A program made the translations under genes and the position numbers. DNA of 64,000 nt. Source: Corynebacterium uropygiale. GTDB taxonomy: Bacteria; Actinomycetota; Actinomycetes; Mycobacteriales; Mycobacteriaceae. Positions within the stretch are counted from its first letter, which is position 1. Each line of letters begins with the position of its first letter. Below the pieces are notes generated by a model. That model worked only from the letters and a program-made list of their open reading frames with translations, had not been told where the DNA came from and did no database searches. Shown one piece after another: positions 46,552 to 57,480 of this stretch. The stretch covers positions 62,001 through 126,000 of the forward strand of contig NZ_JAKGSI010000004.1 in the NCBI RefSeq assembly GCF_021568315.1, given 5' to 3'.

Positions 46552-46725
46552 TCACTTCTTCCAGCGGCCGCGGAAGTGAAATCCCCCGGGCAGATTCACG
46601 GTGAAGCCGCCGCGCGAGTTGACGGTGACCGGGCCGGCCTTCGTCGAGCTCGACACCCCGGACTTCGAGAAGTTCAGCCACGAGTTCTTGCCGACCTTCT
46701 GCTTCTTGCGAAAGTAGATTCCCAT
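46552..46725 (-). CDS. DUF4236-like mini protein
   Basis: This 57-residue protein reads GIYFRKKQKVGKNSWLNFSK followed by SGVSSSTKAGPVTVNSRGG and a basic end. The FRK...LN-SKSGVS pattern is the signature of the DUF4236 family, whose role is unknown. The ATG at 46725 is set by that signature. It follows the tandem membrane genes on the same strand, 20 bp after the second one. Confidence 0.8.
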   Translation of the reverse strand: MGIYFRKKQKVGKNSWLNFSKSGVSSSTKAGPVTVNSRGGFTVNLPGGFHFRGRWKK

Positions 46726-46745
46726 GGAGGGCAGTGTAGCGGACG

Positions 46746-47315
46746 CTAGGGGGTGTTCGTCTCCCCCTCCGCGCACCGTCGGAACTCCTCGATGGGGACG
46801 GAAGCGAGGGAGGTCCCGTCCCCGACAAGCACCGTCTCCGGCGAGAGTTGTTCCGCGTAGTCCTCCAGCTTCCCCGGCAGATAGGAGCTGCGCACGGACT
46901 GCGAGCCGGTGTACCCCTGCTTCTCCCACCACGAGGCCTTCTTCGCGGCCATCACCCATGTTTCCTCCGCGCCGGCTCGATCGAGTCGCTGGTGCGGGGT
47001 GGCCGGGGAGCTCGCCCAGCCCTCGCCGTGCTCGTCGTACGGCACGGTAAAGGAGCCCGTGCGCGGCTCATCGAGGGTATACGCCGCAAGATTCTCCCCC
47101 GTTGACACGACGACGCTATCCACCGCGTGATCGCAGGCGTTCACCGCCACAAGGAGCTGCCCCGCACCATCGACCGTCACACCCGCCTGCCCCGACTGCC
47201 CACCATGGAGAAGAACCCGCGGGGCAAGGCGCACAGAAAGCTCCACGCAGAGCACAATGATCACGAGCACCCAGATGAATCGGACCCAGCGTGGCCACCC
47301 TACGTAAGCCTTCAT
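46746..47315 (-). CDS. Membrane-anchored protein, second of a tandem paralogous pair
   Basis: This 189-residue protein has one N-terminal helix (about 12-32) and an extracytoplasmic domain. LLVAVNACDHAVDSVVVS corresponds to TVAIAVNTCGLPVDTITLQQ in its upstream neighbour, and LVGDGTSLASVPIEEFRRCAE matches the neighbour's end, so the two are paralogs with a shared Cys pair. The family is unknown. Its ATG overlaps the upstream stop by 4 bp. Confidence 0.78.
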   Translation of the reverse strand: MKAYVGWPRWVRFIWVLVIIVLCVELSVRLAPRVLLHGGQSGQAGVTVDGAGQLLVAVNACDHAVDSVVVSTGENLAAYTLDEPRTGSFTVPYDEHGEGWASSPATPHQRLDRAGAEETWVMAAKKASWWEKQGYTGSQSVRSSYLPGKLEDYAEQLSPETVLVGDGTSLASVPIEEFRRCAEGETNTP

Positions 47316-47971
47316 CGCAGCCACACCCCTCGATACGTATCGGTACAGGCCATGAAGTCCTCGCGGCTCACTTTCTGCACGAGCCCGTCGGGACGGGTGC
47401 CCTCGGCGGCTAAACTCGGTGGCTTACTGCCCACCACGACCCATTCAGAGGATATATCCGCGTCTAATTCGCTGATTCTCTTCGGATACCAGGCGGGATT
47501 GACGAAATATGTGGGGCCATACCCGGTCAATTCTCTCCACAGAGTTCTCTGAAAGCCGCGAATCTCCGTGCCCGAAAAATTCTCCGGGGAATGATCGCCT
47601 CCCTGCGGGAATCCCCGATAGAGGCTGCTGTCCGGATTGACGTCAACGCGATAATCCCAGACTCCCTCCACCGGAATCTCCACATACCCGGACACCCGAT
47701 CCACCAGGTAGCGGGTCTGCGTCACCTCCCGCTGCTGAAGGGTGATGGTATCGACGGGGAGGCCGCACGTATTCACCGCGATTGCCACAGTGCCGCGCTC
47801 ATCACGGGTGAGGCCCATTTTCCCATAATTACCCCCAGCACCCGGATACCAGCCGAAAAACACCGCATACCCGCCAATGATGACCCACGGCGAAAAGATG
47901 AGGAGGAGGCACGCGAGAATCATGAGAGGGACGTACCTTTTCACGCGCCGCCGATCATCATCGTCGAGCAT
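47312..47971 (-). CDS. Membrane-anchored protein, first of a tandem paralogous pair
   Basis: This 219-residue protein starts MLDDDDRRRVKRYVPLMILA and has one strong helix at about 12-37, followed by an extracytoplasmic domain with paired Cys (VNTCGLPVD and DFMACTDTYRG). ATG 47971 was taken because GAGGAG lies 6 nt upstream; the adjacent ATG at 47974 is too close. It is co-translated with its paralog downstream. An 11-bp homopolymeric C run (G on the coding strand) lies about 69-79 bp upstream of the start. Confidence 0.8.
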   Translation of the reverse strand: MLDDDDRRRVKRYVPLMILACLLLIFSPWVIIGGYAVFFGWYPGAGGNYGKMGLTRDERGTVAIAVNTCGLPVDTITLQQREVTQTRYLVDRVSGYVEIPVEGVWDYRVDVNPDSSLYRGFPQGGDHSPENFSGTEIRGFQRTLWRELTGYGPTYFVNPAWYPKRISELDADISSEWVVVGSKPPSLAAEGTRPDGLVQKVSREDFMACTDTYRGVWLR

Positions 47972-48039
47972 CATCCACTCCTCAGTGCACACTATCCACG
48001 GGGAAGTCGTTTTTCCCGCCACAGTACTATGGCGCGCTC

Positions 48040-48050
48040 CCCCCCCCCCG
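48040..48050. repeat. C11/G11 homopolymer upstream of the tandem membrane genes
   Basis: Eleven consecutive C on the plus strand. This length slips easily during replication. It lies upstream of the presumed promoter (TAGTGT-type hexamer near 48000) of the 47312-47971 gene and downstream of the clpC terminator. Confidence 0.9.
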
Positions 48051-48092
48051 CAAGAGCGCCGGCCACGCCACGAGCGCCCTGCGCATATGAGG

Positions 48093-48128
48093 AAGGGCCC
48101 AACCCGCTCATCGGCGGGCTGGGCCCTT
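48093..48128 (-). terminator. Terminator hairpin of clpC
   Basis: AAGGGCCCA-ACCCGC (48093-48107) and GCGGGC-TGGGCCCTT (48113-48128) form a stem of about 15 bp with one mismatch, 41 bp after the clpC stop. Only a short T-rich tail follows. Confidence 0.85.
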
Positions 48129-48168
48129 GATCTCGCCGGTGGCATCGCCCCCGGCCTATCGCCTTTCC

Positions 48169-50940
<2,772 letters not shown>

Positions 50941-51028
50941 CTTGTCTTAACCCCTGTCTGTTTCTACTACGTTCCACTTACAATAACGCCCCGGGCGGAC
51001 ACGGCTTCCTCCCTTCGCCGCCGCGCCC

Positions 51029-51039
51029 CGCATTCTGCG
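51029..51039. promoter_or_regulatory. Candidate ClgR site upstream of clpC
   Basis: CGC, five bases, GCG (51029-51031 and 51037-51039) has the spacing of ClgR activator boxes known for clp genes in actinobacteria. The inner bases match the consensus only in part, and CGC/GCG pairs are frequent at this GC content. Confidence 0.3.
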
Positions 51040-51151
51040 CACATACCCGCTGGTCAGAGGCCATGTTTGGGCTTGTACGCCGGTAGCGAACACGGCCCGC
51101 GGGGGTGATCTCCCCTCGTTCATGTCCGACCCATTTGCCATACTTCCGGCT

Positions 51152-51580
51152 ATGAACAACGCACACACTGCCTCGCTCCTCAACGTCGAGGGCATTCTCG
51201 ACGCCACCCTGTTCCGCTCCCTTCTCGACGCCTGGCAGCCGCCCGGACGCGATGGCCTCTTCGTCACCGATCCGCCGAGCGAGCCCGAGGAGGGGCTCGT
51301 CTCCCGCGTGCTCATCTACCGGGAGGAGGGGGTGAGCGCCCACCTCGCCACCTTCACGCACGCCCTCACCCCGGAGTCCTGCGACATGGACGATGGCTGG
51401 AGCCGCAACGAGGATTTCTCCCGCGGCGATGGCAAGGAGGAACTGCTCCTCGTCGGGAATTCTTCGCAGGCAGGGAGCCTGCGGGTGGAGTTCGTGGTGG
51501 AGCGCCACGAGGACTTCGTGCGGGTGGGAGAGGTCTACGACACACTCGTGGACCTTCTCCTCGCGGAGGTGTCTCTCTGA
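51152..51580 (+). CDS. Small protein of unknown function, divergent from clpC
   Basis: This 142-residue protein is not recognised. It is acidic, without signal peptide or helix spans, and ends VRVGEVYDTLVDLLLAEVSL. ATG 51152 was chosen because CATACT lies 7 nt upstream (leaderless); an in-frame ATG at 51122 has no site. It is followed 64 bp later by the flavoprotein gene on the same strand. Confidence 0.7.
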   Translation: MNNAHTASLLNVEGILDATLFRSLLDAWQPPGRDGLFVTDPPSEPEEGLVSRVLIYREEGVSAHLATFTHALTPESCDMDDGWSRNEDFSRGDGKEELLLVGNSSQAGSLRVEFVVERHEDFVRVGEVYDTLVDLLLAEVSL

Positions 51581-51644
51581 GGGGAGGGGTGGTCTACTAT
51601 CGGGAATGGTTTTCAGAACAGCACCCTTGTCCGAGGAGATTCAC

Positions 51645-52760
51645 ATGAGCTCAGCTGAGCCGCTCGACGTCATCGTGGTGGGCGCGGGCCCGGCCGGGAT
51701 CGGCACCGCACTGGCCTGCCAGGCCGTCGAGGATATGACGGTCGGCGTCGTCGAAGCCGGGGAGATCGGGGAGAGCTTCACCCGCTGGCATCACTCGCAG
51801 TCCATGCTCACCCCGTCCTTCACGACGAATGGCTACGGCGCGGTGGACCTCAACTCCATCCACCCCCTCACCTCCCCTGCCCATACCCTCCACACGGATT
51901 ACCCGAGCGGGGAGGAATACGCCCTCTACCTGCGCTCCCTCGCGAATTACTTCGAGGTGCCCGTCCTCACCCAGACAGAGGTCACCGGCGTGGAGGTCGA
52001 TGAGGATGGCATCTTCCGGCTGAGCACCTCCCGGGGGCCTGCCGCCTCCCGGCACCTCGTGTGGGCGGCCGGGGAGTACCACCAGCCGCTGCTGCCCGGC
52101 ATCCCCGGCCGGGACCTCTGCCACCACTCCTCCACCCTGCACGCGTGGCGACGCCACTCGGGCCGGGTCGCGGTGATCGGCGGCTACGAGTCCGGCGTAG
52201 AGTTGGCCTGCCATCACGTCGCCCAGGGCGCAGAGGTGTGGCTTCTCGACGCCCACCGCCCCTGGGAGGACCAGACGGCCGACCCTTCGATCTCCCTCGC
52301 GCCGCGCAGCCGCCGGCGTCTGGCCGAGGCCTCCCACACCGGGCTCCTCCACCCCATCCCCCACGACGCGGAGCTGGTCAGCCGCGCCGACGAGGGCTAT
52401 GAGCTGCAGCTCGATGATGGCTCCACCCTCCGCGTGGACAACCCGCCCATCGCGGCGACGGGTTATGGGGCGGGGCTGGGGCCCATCGCGCGGCTCTGCG
52501 AGCGTCGAGAGGACGGATGGCCGCTACTCACCGAGGATGACGAGTCGACCATCACCCCGAATCTCTTTATCAGCGGCCCGATGGTCCGCCACGGCAACCG
52601 GCGCTTCTGCTTCATCTATAAGTTCCGCCAGCGCTTCGCGTACATCGCGGGGATCATCGCCGGGCGGCTCGGCCGCGACGCCAGCGGGCTGGACCTCTGG
52701 CGGGAGCACGGGATGATTATCGATGACCTCAACTGCTGCGGGACGGAGTGCGCGTGCTAG
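51645..52760 (+). CDS. FAD/NAD(P)-binding flavoprotein monooxygenase-like, with Cys-rich C-terminus
   Basis: This 371-residue flavoprotein has an FAD-binding Rossmann motif VIVVGAGPAGIGTA near residue 10 and a second dinucleotide motif VAVIGGYESGVELA near residue 182. The segment ESFTRWHHSQSMLTPSF is typical of the YpdA/ArsO-like branch. The last residues, DLNCCGTECAC, hold four Cys in nine positions, unusual for the fold and suited to binding a soft metal or metalloid. CGAGGAG lies 5 nt before the ATG. It overlaps the transporter gene by 13 bp, so the two are coupled. An arsenic-linked role is inferred only from this pairing. Confidence 0.8.
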   Translation: MSSAEPLDVIVVGAGPAGIGTALACQAVEDMTVGVVEAGEIGESFTRWHHSQSMLTPSFTTNGYGAVDLNSIHPLTSPAHTLHTDYPSGEEYALYLRSLANYFEVPVLTQTEVTGVEVDEDGIFRLSTSRGPAASRHLVWAAGEYHQPLLPGIPGRDLCHHSSTLHAWRRHSGRVAVIGGYESGVELACHHVAQGAEVWLLDAHRPWEDQTADPSISLAPRSRRRLAEASHTGLLHPIPHDAELVSRADEGYELQLDDGSTLRVDNPPIAATGYGAGLGPIARLCERREDGWPLLTEDDESTITPNLFISGPMVRHGNRRFCFIYKFRQRFAYIAGIIAGRLGRDASGLDLWREHGMIIDDLNCCGTECAC

Positions 52761-53740
52761 CTCTCCTCCAGCCGCTCGCCATGGTCCTCGGCTGCCTGGT
52801 GGGCTGGTTCTCCCCGGCCGCGGCGGGGGTGGCCGGCAAGCTCGTTGATCCGCTCATTCTGCTGCTCGTGCTCAGCCTCTTCGCCTGCCTCCCCCGGCGC
52901 CCGCGCGACGACGCCTCGCCCGCCGCCCATCGGCCGCGGCCCCGGATCATGCTCATCGCGTGGGTGGGCAACTTCGTGCTCATCCCGATCGTCGCGGCGC
53001 TGGCAAGCCTCGCGCTGTGGCGGGCGGAGGCGGACATTCGCCTGGGCGTGGCCATCTACATGCTGAGCCCCTGCACGGATTGGTTTCTCGGCTACACGCG
53101 GCTCGCTCGCGGGGACACGGCCACGGGCGCGGCGCTCATCCCGATCAACATGGTCACCCAGCTGCTGCTCTACCCCGTGTGGCTGTTCCTCTTCGGCGGG
53201 TTGAGCGTCGGGACCATCCTCGGGGAGATCCTTCCCACGCTGGGGGAATGGTTCGTCCTGCCCGCGGTGATCGGGTTGGGGCTGCGGCTCATCCCGGGGG
53301 TCGGGCGTGTGGCGGACCGGCTGGTGCCGTGGATTCTCGCGGCGCTCGTGTGCTGCGTCATCGCCGCAAATGCGGAGATCATCCTTCAGCATCCCGCGCT
53401 CTTCGGGCTCGTGCTGGGCGTGGTGTTCTGCTTCTTCGTGCTCATGTACCAGCTGGGGAAGGCGAGCTTCCGGGCGCTGCGCGTCGACTACCCGGCGGAA
53501 GCCCTGCTCACCATGACGACCTCTGCCCGCAACGCCCCACTCATGTTGGGGCTCACGACGGCGCTCCTCCCCGACCGCCCCCTCGCCCACGCGGCGCTCA
53601 TCCTCGGCATGCTCGTCGAGTTCCCCCACCTGGCCGTCATCACGCGGCTCCTCCTGCGCCGCCGGCCCGGCTCAGAAGCACGAAGCGCCGCGGAGAACCT
53701 CCCCCGCGGCGGCATCAGCGCAGCTCAGGCGCCCCGCTAG
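52748..53740 (+). CDS. ACR3/bile-acid:sodium-symporter-family transporter
   Basis: This 330-residue membrane protein has ten predicted helices. YMLSPCTDWFLGYTRLARGD followed by ALIPINMVTQLLLYPVWL matches the TM4-5 region of the ACR3/BASS superfamily, including the Cys that is essential in ACR3 arsenite pumps. SARNAPLMLGLTTALLPDRP is the second crossover motif. It may export arsenite, antimonite or an organic product of the flavoprotein; an organic anion is equally possible. The GTG start lies inside the flavoprotein's 3' end. Confidence 0.82.
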   Translation: MRVLALLQPLAMVLGCLVGWFSPAAAGVAGKLVDPLILLLVLSLFACLPRRPRDDASPAAHRPRPRIMLIAWVGNFVLIPIVAALASLALWRAEADIRLGVAIYMLSPCTDWFLGYTRLARGDTATGAALIPINMVTQLLLYPVWLFLFGGLSVGTILGEILPTLGEWFVLPAVIGLGLRLIPGVGRVADRLVPWILAALVCCVIAANAEIILQHPALFGLVLGVVFCFFVLMYQLGKASFRALRVDYPAEALLTMTTSARNAPLMLGLTTALLPDRPLAHAALILGMLVEFPHLAVITRLLLRRRPGSEARSAAENLPRGGISAAQAPR

Positions 53741-55182
53741 GCGGGGGTGTTCGCCGCCTCCTCCTGGTCCTCCGGGCGGCGCACCCAGAGGGTCAGCAGC
53801 AGCACCACCACGGTGAGGCCCCCGCCCACCGTGAAGGCCATCTGCGTTCCGAAGGAGAGGAGCCCGGCCGGGTCCTCGATCCCCCGGTTCGCGGCCATGG
53901 ACTGGCCCAGGGTCATCATCGCGATGAGCAGCGCCGTGCCGGCCGCGCCGGCCAGCTGCTGCAGTGTGTTGAGCACCGCGGAGCCGTGGGAGTAGAGCTT
54001 CTCGGGCAGCACGCCGAGGGCGGCGCTCATCATCGGGGTCATGACGAAGCCCATGCCCACCGCCATGATGACGTGCGCCACCACCACGAGGGGCACACTC
54101 CCCAGCGGCGCGACCAGCACAAACGCCCACACACCGAGGCAGAGCAGCACCGCGCCCGGGATGGCAATCGGCCGCGGGCCGCAGCGGTCATAGAGCCGCC
54201 CGATGAACGGGGAGACCACGCCCTGCAGCAGGCCGCCGGGAAGCACCACCAGCCCGGTGACGAACTCCGACACACCCAGCGCGCCCTGAAGATAGAGCGG
54301 GATGACCATCGCCGCGCCGATCAGCACGCCGAACCCGCAGAGAATCGCAGTGAGCCCCAGCGCGAAGTTGCGGTACGTGAGCACGCGGAGGTCAAGGAGC
54401 GGGCCGCGGCCGTCGAGAAGGCGACGCTGCCACCACGCAAACACCGCGAGCGCGAGGACCCCCACCACAGCGCACACGATGGGCGTCGGGTTGCCGGACT
54501 GGAGCGCCGCGCTCATGGAGGACAGCGCGTACACGAGCCCGCCGAAGCCCACGGCTGAGAGCAGCACGGAGAGGATGTCGAGGGGCGCGCGCTCGGTCTC
54601 GCCGACGTTGATGAGCAGCTTCGCGCCACCCACCCCCACGATGAGCGAGAGCACCACCATGATCCAGAACAGCCAGTGCCACGTCGCAAAGGACAACACA
54701 AAGCCGGAAAGGGTGGGGCCGACGGTCGGCGCGACGGCAATCGCCACGGAGATGATCCCCATCATGGCGCCGCGTCGGGCGGGCTCCACCACCGTGAGCA
54801 CCACCGTCATGAGCAGGGGCATCATCATCGCGGTGCCGCAGGCCTGGAGAATACGGCCGGCCAGCACGACGCCAAAGGCCGGGGCCAGCGCCGCCACGAG
54901 AGAGCCGATGAGGAAGAGCCCCATCGAGAGGAAGAAGATGGTACGCGTGGGCAGTACCTTCTGGATATAGCCGGTGACCGGGATGATCACCGACATCGTG
55001 AGCATGAAGCCGGTGCTCAGCCACTGGGCGACATCCGCCGTGATGGAGAAGTCTGACATCATCGCCGGGAGGGCGACGGAGAGGACAGTCTCGTTGAGAA
55101 TCATGACCGTCGTGGCCACCACGAGGCAGCCAATCAAAGAATTCGCATGCCGCTGGTCATAGGCGGTGTGTGCATTCCCCAT
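53737..55182 (-). CDS. MFS drug exporter, DHA2 (EmrB/QacA) family
   Basis: This 481-residue protein has about 14 helices. MILNETVLSVALPAMMSDF carries the family helix-1 motif, and VGPTLSGFVLSFATWHWLFW contains motif C. It is a proton-driven exporter of unknown substrate. No regulator gene is adjacent. Its 3' end overlaps the convergent ACR3-like gene by 4 bp. Confidence 0.9.
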   Translation of the reverse strand: MGNAHTAYDQRHANSLIGCLVVATTVMILNETVLSVALPAMMSDFSITADVAQWLSTGFMLTMSVIIPVTGYIQKVLPTRTIFFLSMGLFLIGSLVAALAPAFGVVLAGRILQACGTAMMMPLLMTVVLTVVEPARRGAMMGIISVAIAVAPTVGPTLSGFVLSFATWHWLFWIMVVLSLIVGVGGAKLLINVGETERAPLDILSVLLSAVGFGGLVYALSSMSAALQSGNPTPIVCAVVGVLALAVFAWWQRRLLDGRGPLLDLRVLTYRNFALGLTAILCGFGVLIGAAMVIPLYLQGALGVSEFVTGLVVLPGGLLQGVVSPFIGRLYDRCGPRPIAIPGAVLLCLGVWAFVLVAPLGSVPLVVVAHVIMAVGMGFVMTPMMSAALGVLPEKLYSHGSAVLNTLQQLAGAAGTALLIAMMTLGQSMAANRGIEDPAGLLSFGTQMAFTVGGGLTVVVLLLTLWVRRPEDQEEAANTPA

Positions 55183-55319
55183 GCGATCCCCTTTCCACTA
55201 TTCAGGTATCAGCTTCTCCCCGCCGCCGGGCGAGGAAACTTGCTTAGTGTAGAGGATTTATCGGGGCGCTCGTAAATCGGCGATGCGCCAGGCGACTCCG
55301 CACCAGCCCGCGCCGGCCC

Positions 55320-56285
55320 CTAGCGGCCTTCCCGCTCCTCCCGCTCGGCCTTGGCGGCGCGCACTCGCCCCTGGAGGGAGCGCAATTCCGCCCACTCCTC
55401 ATCAGAGATCTCCGGGTCCAGGCCCGCGGCCTCCAGTGCGGTGCGGGCAATCTCCCGCTCCCGATCCATCAGAAGGATGCCGACGCTATCCTCCACCCGC
55501 TCCCCCGAGGCGCTGAGCTCCACCTCGGCGAGGAGCCGACCCTCCGTGGCCCCCTCTGCCAGCGGGCCCAGCATGGGGTCCAAAAGTAGGAGCGAGCAGA
55601 GTTCCACCCCGGGCGCCGCCTCCACCGTCTCCTCCACGGTGCGCAGGACGGCGTCTGCGCCCTCGCTCGCCACGAAGGCCCCCGCCGTGAGGGCAGCCGA
55701 CAGCGCCACCGCCGCCTCCCGTTCAGCCGGGTCCAGGCCCATGAGCGTGGTGCTGAAGGGCAGGCCGTCGCGATCCCGAATGACGGGGATGGCGTGGAGA
55801 GTCACGGGGATAGCGAGATCCGTGATCATGGCCTGCGCCGCGATGAGCAGGCGATAGTCCCGCTCCCCCAGCACCAGGTCCGTGCACCCGCTGCCCAGCA
55901 CCAGCCGCGCCAGCGCGGTGAGCTGCGAACGCCCCACCCCCTCGAGCGGGCTGTGCACCTCGGTGCGCGGCTCCCGCGCGGGGGCGCTGAGCAGCACCTC
56001 GACGCCCGCGCGGGACAGGGCCTGGGCCGCGTCCTCGATGGCGCTGTCTGAGCTGTCGTCGTCGAGCCCCCGCCACAGCGCGGCGATGACGAGCGCGCGG
56101 GGAAGGGAGGCGGCGGCGCGCACGGCCTCGATGTTTCCCGCGTGGCACGGCAGGCCGAGGGGCACGAGCACGACGGGCCGCCCGGTGGAGCGGATGGCGT
56201 GGCTCAGCTTCGCGACCTCCGTGAGGGAGGAGTAGCGGTTGAGCTCGCCGGGGCGGAAGGCGTTGGGGTTCTCATTCTCACTCAC
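55320..56285 (-). CDS. PanC-like protein lacking the catalytic HIGH motif
   Basis: This 321-residue protein follows pantothenate synthetase along its length: LTEVAKLSHAIRSTGRPVVLVPL at the start, then LEGVGRSQLTALARLVLG, DLVLGERDYRLLIAAQAMIT, LAIPVTLHAIPVIRDRDGLP and LDPAERE. The nucleotide-binding motif MG-LHEGH of true PanC is replaced by LGLPCHAGN, and SSRN by STTL, so ligase activity is doubtful. It is a second, diverged copy or a repurposed protein. It diverges from hypE with 29 bp between the starts. Confidence 0.72.
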   Translation of the reverse strand: MSENENPNAFRPGELNRYSSLTEVAKLSHAIRSTGRPVVLVPLGLPCHAGNIEAVRAAASLPRALVIAALWRGLDDDSSDSAIEDAAQALSRAGVEVLLSAPAREPRTEVHSPLEGVGRSQLTALARLVLGSGCTDLVLGERDYRLLIAAQAMITDLAIPVTLHAIPVIRDRDGLPFSTTLMGLDPAEREAAVALSAALTAGAFVASEGADAVLRTVEETVEAAPGVELCSLLLLDPMLGPLAEGATEGRLLAEVELSASGERVEDSVGILLMDREREIARTALEAAGLDPEISDEEWAELRSLQGRVRAAKAEREEREGR

Positions 56286-56301
56286 GCGGCCAGCATAGCG
56301 A

Positions 56302-56307
56302 TAGGCT
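56302..56307 (+). promoter_or_regulatory. -10 hexamer TAGGCT of hypE
   Basis: TAGGCT ends 7 nt before the hypE ATG, so the mRNA should be leaderless. The same hexamer at the same distance precedes hypA, and it also occurs upstream of the hydrogenase small subunit gene. Confidence 0.55.
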
Positions 56308-56314
56308 CGGGGGC

Positions 56315-57427
56315 ATGGATCCGAAGAATCGCCTCAACGAGGACGTCCACCGCGTGCACAGCAACATCGAACGGGTGCGCAGCCGCGCGCCGCGCCTCAA
56401 GGATGAGCGGGTCACGCTGGCCCACGGCGCGGGCGGAAAGGCCTCGGCAGCCCTCGTTGAGCAGGTGTTTGTCTCCGCCTACGAGTCGGCGGAGCTGCGG
56501 CAGGCGGAGGACGCCGCCCTCCTCACGTTCCCAGGCAGCCCCGGGGAGGGGGACGACGGCAGCCGCATCGCCTTTTCCACGGATTCCTATGTTGTTGACC
56601 CCCTGGAATTCCCGGGCGGATCCATCGGGGACCTGGCGGTGAACGGGACGGTCAATGACCTCGCGGTGTCGGGGGCGCTGCCGGAGGTGATCTCCGCGGC
56701 GTTCATCCTCGAGGAGGGCCTGGAGATCGCAGTGCTGCGCCGCATCGTGGCGGATATGCACGCCGCCGCGGAGAAGGCCGGGGTGCGGATCGTCACGGGG
56801 GACACGAAGGTCGTGCCGCGCGGGCATGGGGACGGCGTGTACATCACTACTGCGGGGATGGGGCGGATTCCCGCCTCGGTGCAGCTCGACGCCCACGGGC
56901 TCCAGCCGGGCGACCGGATCCTCTGCTCCGGCCCCATCGCGGACCACGGCATGGCCGTCATGATGGCCCGCGGGGACCTGGCGATCTCGGCACCCATCGA
57001 GTCCGACACCCGCGCGATCAACGGGCTCACCGCCGCGCTGCTCGACGCCGCCCCGCACACCCGCTGGATGCGCGATGCCACCCGCGGCGGGGTGGCCACC
57101 GTCATGAACGAGTGCGCGCAGCTCTCGGGCCTAGGCATCGTGCTGGAGGACCAGCACCTTCCCGTCCGCGACATGACCCGCGCGGCCTGTGACATGCTGG
57201 GCATCGACCCGCTCTACGTCGCCAACGAGGGCACCTTCCTCGCGGTGGTCCCCGCGGAGGAGGCCGACGCCGGCCTCGACGCCCTCCACGCCGCCGGTGC
57301 CCCCGAGGCCTGCGCGGTGGGGCGCGTGGCGGAGTCCCCGGCGGCGCAGGTGGCCCTGGTCACGGGATTCGGTGGGACGCGGATGGTCGACATGCTGGTG
57401 GGTGACCCCCTCCCCCGCATCTGCTAG
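56315..57427 (+). CDS. hypE: Hydrogenase maturation protein HypE (carbamoyl dehydratase)
   Basis: This 370-residue protein receives a carbamoyl group from HypF on its C-terminal Cys and dehydrates it to the thiocyanate that becomes the cyanide ligand of the NiFe site. The ending GDPLPRIC supplies that Cys. VTLAHGAGGKASAAL and DLAVNGTVNDLAVSGALP are typical of the ATP-binding PurM-like fold. It has about 25 extra residues at the N-terminus. It converges on hypF. Confidence 0.95.
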   Translation: MDPKNRLNEDVHRVHSNIERVRSRAPRLKDERVTLAHGAGGKASAALVEQVFVSAYESAELRQAEDAALLTFPGSPGEGDDGSRIAFSTDSYVVDPLEFPGGSIGDLAVNGTVNDLAVSGALPEVISAAFILEEGLEIAVLRRIVADMHAAAEKAGVRIVTGDTKVVPRGHGDGVYITTAGMGRIPASVQLDAHGLQPGDRILCSGPIADHGMAVMMARGDLAISAPIESDTRAINGLTAALLDAAPHTRWMRDATRGGVATVMNECAQLSGLGIVLEDQHLPVRDMTRAACDMLGIDPLYVANEGTFLAVVPAEEADAGLDALHAAGAPEACAVGRVAESPAAQVALVTGFGGTRMVDMLVGDPLPRIC

Positions 57428-57450
57428 CTGCGCGGCTGCGCGGCCGCGCA

Positions 57451-57480
57451 CCTCAGCGCACCTCAGCGCACCTCAGCGCA
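57451..57480. repeat. Three 10-bp direct repeats at the hypE-hypF junction
   Basis: CCTCAGCGCA is repeated exactly three times (57451-57460, 57461-57470, 57471-57480), running into the hypF stop codon. Just before it lies a 14-bp perfect palindrome TGCGCGGCCGCGCA (57437-57450) that could act as a bidirectional terminator stem. Confidence 0.85.

Noticed and set aside
53737..55182. DHA2 exporter as part of the flavoprotein-ACR3 unit
   Set aside because: It is on the opposite strand and convergent, so it cannot share their transcript; proximity alone is weak.
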